From the NCBI RefSeq assembly GCF_027579695.1, contig NC_083575.1:66873154-66937153 (forward strand): DNA of 64,000 nt. Reading direction: 5' to 3'. The first letter of the stretch is position 1. Each line of letters starts with the position of its first letter. Positions 53,101 through 62,100 of this stretch are shown here, in pieces. The translations under genes and the position numbers were made by a program. Source of the DNA: Neoarius graeffei (taxonomy: Eukaryota; Chordata; Actinopteri; Siluriformes; Ariidae). The notes below the pieces were generated by a model. It saw only the letters and a list, made by a program, of their open reading frames with translations, ran no database searches and had not been told where the DNA came from.

Positions 53101-56100
53101 CGTATATGGTTTAAGTACACCGGTACCATTGCCTGGAATTAGTTACCTAGTCACATTCAGTCTATCGAGTCTAAAGGTGCTTTCAAAAATAGGTTTAAAA
53201 GTTTTTTATTTGATCAACTTTATCAACAGTCACAAAATCCTTAATTATTGTGTCATATTATTTGTTTTTTCTACTGTATAAATTTATTTTGTTGGTTTAT
53301 TTTGTGCTTATATTTACTGCACAACTTTGTTCAAATTTATCATTTTATTTATTAATACTACTATTGTTTACATAATATTTATTATATATTTACTAATTAC
53401 CCCCCATTTTGCCATTTGATTCTTGCTGGACCACAATGGAAATAAGTGTTATGCACTTTCTTGTGTTATCTATGTATCTTAATGTACACTCTTTTTATGT
53501 ATTTTGTACATTATTTTACTAAATAAAATGAATCAATTTTGTGCTGGAAAATGAACGGCTGGAACTCTAAAATATTTTTGTACTGACTCGATAATGTAGC
53601 AGTCATAAAATAGAAATCTATAACAAAGTTTGTATGAAAAAAATAGTGTGCTTAAGACTTTTGCACAGTATTGTACAATCACTCACTAACCACTGTAAGT
53701 GTATATTAACTGACTGGAGATCATCTTTGTCCATCAGTGGGGAAGGAAACACTGATAAATGCATTTAATTATGGGTCTTTCTCAGGACAGCTATAAACTG
53801 TGCACAGCAATGGATGGCCTACAGTCAGTGATTTATATTTCTGTATCCAGTCATCTGGAGTAATATCGATATTGTGCTGAATGATGGTCTCGTGCACTTT
53901 TCAGAAATATTGCAGGCATCTTGTAATTTTTTTTTGTACATTTACTTCAAATAGCAGTTGCTATTAAGTTATAATCAGTTTGATTAGAAGCATCTCATCT
54001 GATGTTATCAAATTCTTAAACTCATCTCATCTCATATCATTATCTCTAGCCGCTTTATCCTTCTGCAGGGTCGCAGGCAAGCTGGAGCCTATCCCAGCTG
54101 ACTACAGGCGAAAGGCGGGGTACACCCTGGACAAGTCGCCAGGTCATCACAGGGCTGACACATAGACACAGACAACCATTCACACTCACATTCACACCTA
54201 CGGTCAATTTAGAGTCACCAGTTAACCTAACCTGCATGTCTTTGGACTGTGGGGGAAACCGGAGCACCCGGAGGAAACCCACGCGGACACGGGGAGAACA
54301 TGCAAACTCCACACAGAAAGGCCCTCGCCGGCCCCGGGGCTCGAACCCAGGACCTTCTTGCTGTGAGGCGACAGCGCTAACCACTACACCACCGTGCCGC
54401 CATTCTTAAACTCATAAAAATATTTTTTTAATTTACTATTATAAAGTAATTTACTCTTACTATTTTTAATGCAACAGTATAGTTTTTGCTGGTGGTTGGT
54501 TGGTAAACCTGTATATTGTGATGCACATCATGTATTGTAGAAATGTAGAAAAGCATAGTGATGTGATATTTTCGTCATATTGCACACACTACCAGTTACT
54601 GCTATATAATGTCTATAACTAGTGTTTTTTTTTTTATTCTTGAAGTTTGTTGTTTTTGTAATCGGCTTGTTTGTCATCTGTTAGGACTCAAGCAGATGAG
54701 AGCTAGCCTGAGGAAGGTGGACTGCATCATTGAAATCCATGATGCCAGAATATCCTTTTCAAGAGTACAAATTTTCCAGCCTATAACTCTAACATACCAT
54801 TCAGATTTTCTCATTTTGTTCCAGTCTTGAAAACTGTGAATCGGGTTTGGACTGATTGGTGATTTTGGTTTATCCATCCAGCCATTATCTGTAGCCGCTT
54901 ATCCTGTTCTACAGGGTCGCAGGCAAGCTGGAGCCTATGCCAGCTGAGTATGGGCGAGAAGCAGGGTACACCTTGGACAAGTCGCCAGGTCATCACAGGG
55001 CTGACACATTCACACCTACGGTTCACCCCCCCCCCCCCCCCCCCCATCTGTCCCTCTGAGTTACATGTTGATCCTGGGATTGAGATGTTGGCCTCTTCTG
55101 CCCCTCGGACCTGCTTGATCCATCCTGGTGCCCTGTGTCTGGTCGGAGTTTTATCGCACCGCTCCTGTGAAGGACGGCCCCATGAGGACAGTTGAGGGTT
55201 ATACCTGTTAAAACTGTTAATATTATAGTCAGGCTGTCTGTTGTTGCCCAAATGAGGATGGGTTCCCTTTTGAGTCTGGTTCCTCTCGAGGTTTCTTCCT
55301 CATGTCGTCTGAGGGAGTTTTTCCTTGCCACCGTCGCCACAGGCGTGCTCATTGGGGATAGATTAGGGATAAAATTAGCTCATGTTTTAAGTCGTTCAAA
55401 TTCTGTAAAGCTGCTTTGCGACAATGTTTATTGTTAAAAGCGCAATACAAATAAACTTGATTTGATTTGATTTGATTTGACCTACGGTCAATTTAGAGCC
55501 ACCAATTAGCCTAACCTGCATGTCTTTGGACTGTGGGGGAAACCGGAGCACCTGGTGGAAGCCCATGCGGACACGGGAAGAACATGCAAACTCCACACAG
55601 AACGGCCCTTGTCAGCTGCTGGGCTTGAACCCAGGACCTTCTTGCTGTGAGGTGACAGTGCTAACCATACACCACCATGCCGCCCCCAATTTTGGTTTAA
55701 GTCAAGTTAACATTGTCAATTCTGCCATGTGTACAGGACGTAGATGGGATTGAAATATCTTTCCTCCCAGACCCTCGGTGTAAACATAAATACACAAACA
55801 AAACGAGTATTAAAAAAAAATGCAGAAACATTGCAAGTTATAAAATACAGTTAAAGTAGTCACACGCATACAAAAACCACATAAGCAGAAATGGTGCAAA
55901 TGGAAACTAGTACAAATGGAGTAAATGGTGCAAACGGCTTAACGAATACATTTTAATCTGAATTTTTTTTAAAAACTTTGATTTGTTCCCTGATTGTTGT
56001 GAACTGAAATAATATAGTTCAGTATTGACCGAGTGTGATGGCTTCATTGCACGCCATATAAATGCTTCTTTAACTGGCAAACATCCCATTTTCTGGAAGA

Positions 56101-59100
56101 AATCCTTTGTTTCAAGAGAGCCTTGATGTCCGGCCACATTTACTCATCCTGAATAAGATGGACCTGGCAGACATGTCAGACAAATTGGTATCACAACATG
56201 CATCAAGTAAATTATCGTCTCTTTATAGTCCTCCCAACAGAGCGTATGTAAATGATTTTGAATGTGTAATCTTTATTTCTTCAGAGTATACTGAAACAGC
56301 TTGAGAGAGATGGAGTTGAGAATGTCTTGTTCACAGACTGTCTAAAGCAAAGAGATGAGAGTATTAAAAAGGTGAGCAGAACAGCAAGTATTGTCACATT
56401 TTACAAACTGCAATAAAACCACAATGCTTTATGGAATTAAGCATGCTTTATTTTATGGCAAATTTGCTCATTGTGTTGTAGATAGTTCCTCTTGTAACAG
56501 ACCTAATAGAGAACGCACCTCGTTTCCACAGAGAGGAGGTGAGAAGTGCTAAGTTTTTTTTCTTTCTTTTTTTTCCTCATAAAAGAAATATGTTCTGTGT
56601 TGATTAATTCACAATTATTCACCGAAGGCAAAGTGAATATCAGTGAAGAATGACCGAGACGAAGTTGAGGTTATTATTCACCGATATTCACTGAGCCTGA
56701 GGGGGATAATAGTTTTAGTATAAATACACAGATGATTATTTAAAAATAATTTATTTCAAACTTCAAAAGCAGCATGCAAATGTAATAACAGCACGGCGCA
56801 GACTTGTCGCTTATCCATGCCGACTCACATAAAATACTTTGTTTTGAAATGGATAAAGTAAATCACTATTCCACCTTGCCCTTAAATAGTTTTAGAACAA
56901 ACTTCGTAGCGTCTTTAATGCTTTTAGGAACAGCATTTGCTTATATAATTTGAAATTCTTCCTCACTTACAATGACAAAGCGATTGGCCGCCATTTTGCC
57001 GAGTCACTCGAGGTGATTATCGAGAAAGGCCCTGTGTCCGAAATCGCTCACTCGTTCAATACTCCCTATATAAGGAATTATTATATAGAGGACTATGTAT
57101 TGAGCTCATTGGTAAAATGTAAAAACACTTTCGGACACTAGTCCGTCACGCTGGTATTTACATCATTACTGTCGCACAATTAAAACGTGCCAGATCAGTC
57201 GGTTGGTGGGTTTTCAAAATAAATACATGCATGTATTTTTGTGATAAATCCATATTATACCAAGCGTATTTTCCACATTAATCAATGCAAAGTACCTGCA
57301 TCTTTCAGTTTTTTTAAAAAAATCAAGGCTGAATACTTTCTTCTTTGCCGCTGCCTTTTATTAAATCAAATTTGAGACTTTTAATTTGATTTCTTTCAGC
57401 GCCACCGCAATGCATGATGGGATATATTGCTTGGTTAGTGACCATCGGTTGTACACTACTTTTCGTGATGCGTTGTGGGATACTTTGAGTGCACTATATA
57501 GGGTGTAATAATCCTCACTATCGTTTTGGACAGCACTACAAAATGGTGTCCTCACTATATAGTGCCCTATTTAGTGAGTAGGGAGCAATTTCGGACACAG
57601 GGATAGTCTGAATTTCTCGACTAATCAGCGCATGCAATTTCCTATAATCGCCTCTATATTTATACTAATTCAAATTATCTATATCACAGCATTGTTGAAT
57701 TCTTGATTCTGATTGGTCAGAAAGCACTGATTGATTAATTTTATATAACAGCAGCTCTGACAAAATTTCCAGCTGCAAGGTTTATATTAATGTGCTTGTT
57801 ATAATACATTATCCTACACAGCGATGGGTTAAAACAGGTGGTTACTTAACAAAGGAAAGTGGATCATATCTGATGTGTTAGCAGTAACAGGAAGTAATAT
57901 GTTTTGCAAATATTCCATAACATTAAATAGAACTATAAAGGAATATAAAGGACAATGTGTTGTATTTTAATTAATTTTAAAAAGTAATTCTTGGCAAATT
58001 GCTGTGGTATGTGCAGAATAAAACATGCCAGGATGTGCTGAAATAGCTTTTTTTTCTTTTTCTTTTTTTTTAAATAACGTTCGGCTGGTAATAGTAACCT
58101 CACTTTGCGTGGGGTGCATGACACCACTCCGTCTCTGATTATTTTCTTATTACAGGACATCCTATGCGCTTTTATTCCTTACTTCAAGCATTCATTCTTC
58201 AGTTTAATTCCTCGCTATTATTTGCCCGTATTTGCTGATTTTTCAATTGTCCAATAGGAACTCGTGTGGATGTTGGTAAATAAATGAGTTTCTTATTTTT
58301 CCATCATTGCACAGAACAGAAGTTATTGCCTAATGGTGATCGGCGTGCCAAATGTTGGGAAATCTTCTTTGATTAATGCTTTAAGAAGGACAAACCTGAA
58401 AAAAGGTAAATTGTGGAAACTGGATATTTGCACTTGTCTTTTTATTCTCTGCTTTCAGGAGTTATTTGTTTTAAAACTGAAGAATAAAATGGATATATCC
58501 TTTTTGAATACAGGCAAAGCTTCAAGGGTTGGAGGTGAACCTGGAATTACCAAAGCTGTCCTGACAAAAATCCAGGTATTTTGATTGACAGTTGTCAGAG
58601 GGGTTTAGCCAGCCAGGGTTTAAAGGAGACCAGATTCTTCTCAGTTGCACTTTTTCTGTTTGTGTTTCTATATGATTTAAAAAAAGAACATTTCCTGACT
58701 GTGAGGATGAGTGGGTTCTAATGGGTGTGTGTCACGGCTTATAAATTCCATGCTTTCAGGCCTTCAGTGGCCTGAATTTGCATCATAACAAGCTCTTGCT
58801 TGGAACTAGGTGCCCTTCTCTGATCATGAACATCCTGTTTTGTGTTTTCAGGTGTGCGAAAGACCCGTAATACATTTGCTTGACACACCAGGAGTGCTGT
58901 CTCCGAAGATTGAGAGCGTAGAGACCGGGATGAAACTCGCCTTATGTGGTAAGATTGTGTCATGATTCCCAGTCCAGTCCTTAGGAACAGTCTACATTGT
59001 TTCTCTCTGTCTCTCAGCTGGTGTCATATTGACTGTGTATACAGTCAGTGCAGTTTATTGTAAAGTGATAAACTCAGGGAAATGCTCAAGGGAGACTTTT

Positions 59101-62100
59101 ATATGGATCGTTTCAGACAGATGTGCATCGGGACTGGCTTCAGAATGGACATCAGTCAGTATTCTCGATTCCTGGATATAGACATAATGGCCTTCGTTTA
59201 CAAAACGAACATATAACATAAAACTGGACATGCAGTCATTTCCACACAAAGCTCGGTATTTATCAATGTGGACATGGGTGGAGGCTACGATTAAATCTCA
59301 CGTCAAGTCTCAGCTTGTGTACGGAAGTTTAAGAGTCAGGATGGACAGAGCAACATCTTTAACCTGGCTGAGTGAAGAATTGTTATTGGACCATATATTC
59401 TGAGTGGCATCTAAACATAAGCAGCCACATAGTCGTCACTTAAAAATATGCAGAATATGGTAAAAATTGATATTTTTTTAAGGCCTGCATCGAATACATT
59501 TCATATATCCCTAACGAAGGCTAAATAGTTATTTTCAAATTGTTTGCAATTAAAGGATTAAAAGTGTTTTGTTTTTGGGTTTTTTTTGCCATAAGATTAA
59601 TTTCTCTTTCATTTTGAGATAGCCTACTTGTTAGGCTACTGGTGAACATAATTACAAATAAAACAAGTGTTGCCAGGCAAAACAAACCTCGCCCGTTAGC
59701 ACTTATGATGAATATGAAGGAAGATATCGCGAAAAAAATGGGCACCCTATGGGTACATGTGGCTACTGCTTATAAATAAAATTATTTTCTGATACCATGT
59801 CCATACAGTAAATATAGTGTGTATATATTTACTCTGAGGCAATAGCCACAAAAATGAAGCGTAATCCAAAAATAAATAATTTAAAAGTCACAGAAGTAAA
59901 ATATACCAAGTGTCTGTACTTTTATATGATTTCTACTCTTACCTCTTACAGTTTTCGAAACTGAAACCTCTGAACCGAGGCTGACATACACACGCTGTTG
60001 CCATGACCCAAACTCTTATTTCCCAGAAATGGCCCAGCGCTAGAGCTCAGTGGAACACACTTTCCCTCTGTGATAAGCATAAACATGTCTGAAAGCAATT
60101 TCTTTAGTCTAGTCCATTTATTTCGAATGCTGAATCGGAACATGTGCATGCACAGTGGGTGATTGTTGCACTCTTACATTCTTACAGCACGGTGACGTAG
60201 TGGCTAGCGCCTCTATATGAGGCAGTATCCACAATAAAAACAATTTCAACCTTTTTGTTGACCTTGACCGGATGACCCTCAGAATGTTGGAGGTTCTATT
60301 TGAGACCAATGCCCATCTATCCTGAAAGTTTCATGAAGATTGATCCAGCAGTTTTCCCGTAATATCGTTAACAAAAAAAGCAAAGAAACCCGACTGAAAG
60401 CATATTACCTCGCCCCGCTTACTCCATAGCAGGCGAGGTAATTAAGCAAGCAAAAGCATTGTGTAGTTTAACTGATTAGCAATGTGTTAGATGTTTATTT
60501 AGTCATCTATTTAAACAAGAGCTTTGCCAGTCATCGAATCTTGGTAATGGCACGTCTAGCTCTGTTAGAAGACCTCTATGCATCGGTAAGACAAGAGAGG
60601 GTTTTTCCTGGACCACAGGGATTTTTTTTTTTAATGGAGAGTGACAAGTGGCTAGTATTCAATCTTTCTTGTCTCCCAAGGCGTCCAGGGTGGTTGTGTG
60701 CCAGCACAGGGATGGAGCTCTCTCTCTCAGCGGGATGGCTCCAGGCCAGTTTATCTAGATACAGGCTGAACACCACTGGTGCCTGGCTGTGATTGATCTG
60801 AAACATGTTTAAAATGAGGAAATAAAGAAACTCCACAACTGTGTATAATTTTTGGTGGCGAGTTTGAGATTTGACCTTTTTTTTTCTCTTTCTTTTTTTT
60901 TCACCTACATGTAAAGATTTGCAATATAAGTTATTAAATTAGACTATTATTATATACACTGAGTGCAGAATTATTAGGCAAGTGAGTATTTTGACCACAA
61001 CATCCTTTTAATGCATGTTGTCCCACTCCAAGCTGTTTAGGCTTGAAAGCCTACTACCAATTAAGTATATCAGGTGCTGTGCATCTGTGTAATGAGAGGG
61101 GGTGTGGTCTAATGACATCAACACCCTATATCAGGTGTGCATAATTATTAGGCAACCTCTTTTCCTCAGGCAAAATGGGTCAGAAGAGAGATCTGACAGA
61201 CTTTGAAAAGTATAAAATTGTGAGATGTCTTGCAGACGGATGCAGCACTCTTGAAATTGCGAAGATGTTGAAACGTGATCACCGAACAATCAAGCGTTTC
61301 ATTGCAAATAGTCAACAGGGTCGAAAGAAGCGTGTGGGGAAAAAAAAGGCGCAAAATAACTGCACATGGTCTGCGGAAAATCAAGCGTGAAGCTAACAAG
61401 CAGCCATTAGCATCCAGTTCTGCCATATTCCAGAGTTGCAACATTCCTGGAGTGTCAGAGTACAAGGTGTGCAATACTGAGGGACATGGCCAAGGTAAGG
61501 AAGGCTGAAAAACGACCACCACTGAGTAAGGCACACAAGATAAAACGTCAAGACTGGGCCAAGAAATATCTTAAGACTGATTTTTCTAAGGTGCTGTGGT
61601 CTGATGAGATGAGAGTGACTCTTGATGGGCCAGATGGATGGGCCTGTGGCTGGATCAGTAATGGGCACAGAGCTCCACTCCGACTCGGATGCCAGCAAGG
61701 TGGAGGTGGAGTACTGCTATGGGCTGGTATCATCAAAGACGAGCTTGTTGGACCTTTTCGAGTTGAGGATGGACTCAAACTCAACTCCCAGACCTACTGC
61801 CAGTTCCTGGAAGAAACCTTCAAGCAGTGGTATAGGAAAAAGTCAGCATCTTTCAAGAAGAACATGATTTTCATGCAGGATAATGCTCCATCTCATGCGT
61901 CCAAATACTCCACTGCGTGACTAGCCAGTAAAGGTCTGAAAGGTGAAAAAAATAATGACATGGCCCCCTTGTTCACCTGACCTAAACCCCATAGAGAACC
62001 TGTGGTCCATTATAAAACGTGAGGTCTACAAAGAGGGAAAACAGTACACCTCTCTGAACAGCGTCTGGGAGGCCGTGGTTGCTGCTGCACACAATGTTGG

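Larger units (their letters stand above)
50350..53676. mobile_element. Tc1-type MITE in mtg1 intron 1, split by later insertions
   Basis: The left end CTGTGCAAAAGTCTTAGGCA (50356 on) and right end TGCTTAAGACTTTTGCACAG (53649 on) are inverted. The rest of the element flanks on both sides a block containing THAP copy B and a LINE tail. Non-coding. Confidence 0.6.
54750..56082 (+). other. mtg1 intron 2, AT-AC (U12-type)
   Basis: The intron begins ATATCCTTTT directly after the codon for DAR and ends CAAAC before ATCCCATTTTCTGG. The start is the consensus U12 5' splice site, and TTCTTTAAC (56066-56074) matches the U12 branch-site consensus about nine bases from the AC. Splicing this way gives DAR-IPFSGRNPLFQE without shift, as MTG1 proteins have. 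No GT-AG alternative in the correct frame was found. Confidence 0.88.

Noticed and set aside
54765-54775. GT donor (AAGAGTACAA) for mtg1 exon 2
   Set aside because: Using it adds residues and breaks the frame to exon 3. The AT-AC sites restore the conserved protein exactly.
60484-60792. 102-codon frame in mtg1 intron 8
   Set aside because: No splice signals or conserved motif, and exon 8 joins exon 9 directly in frame.
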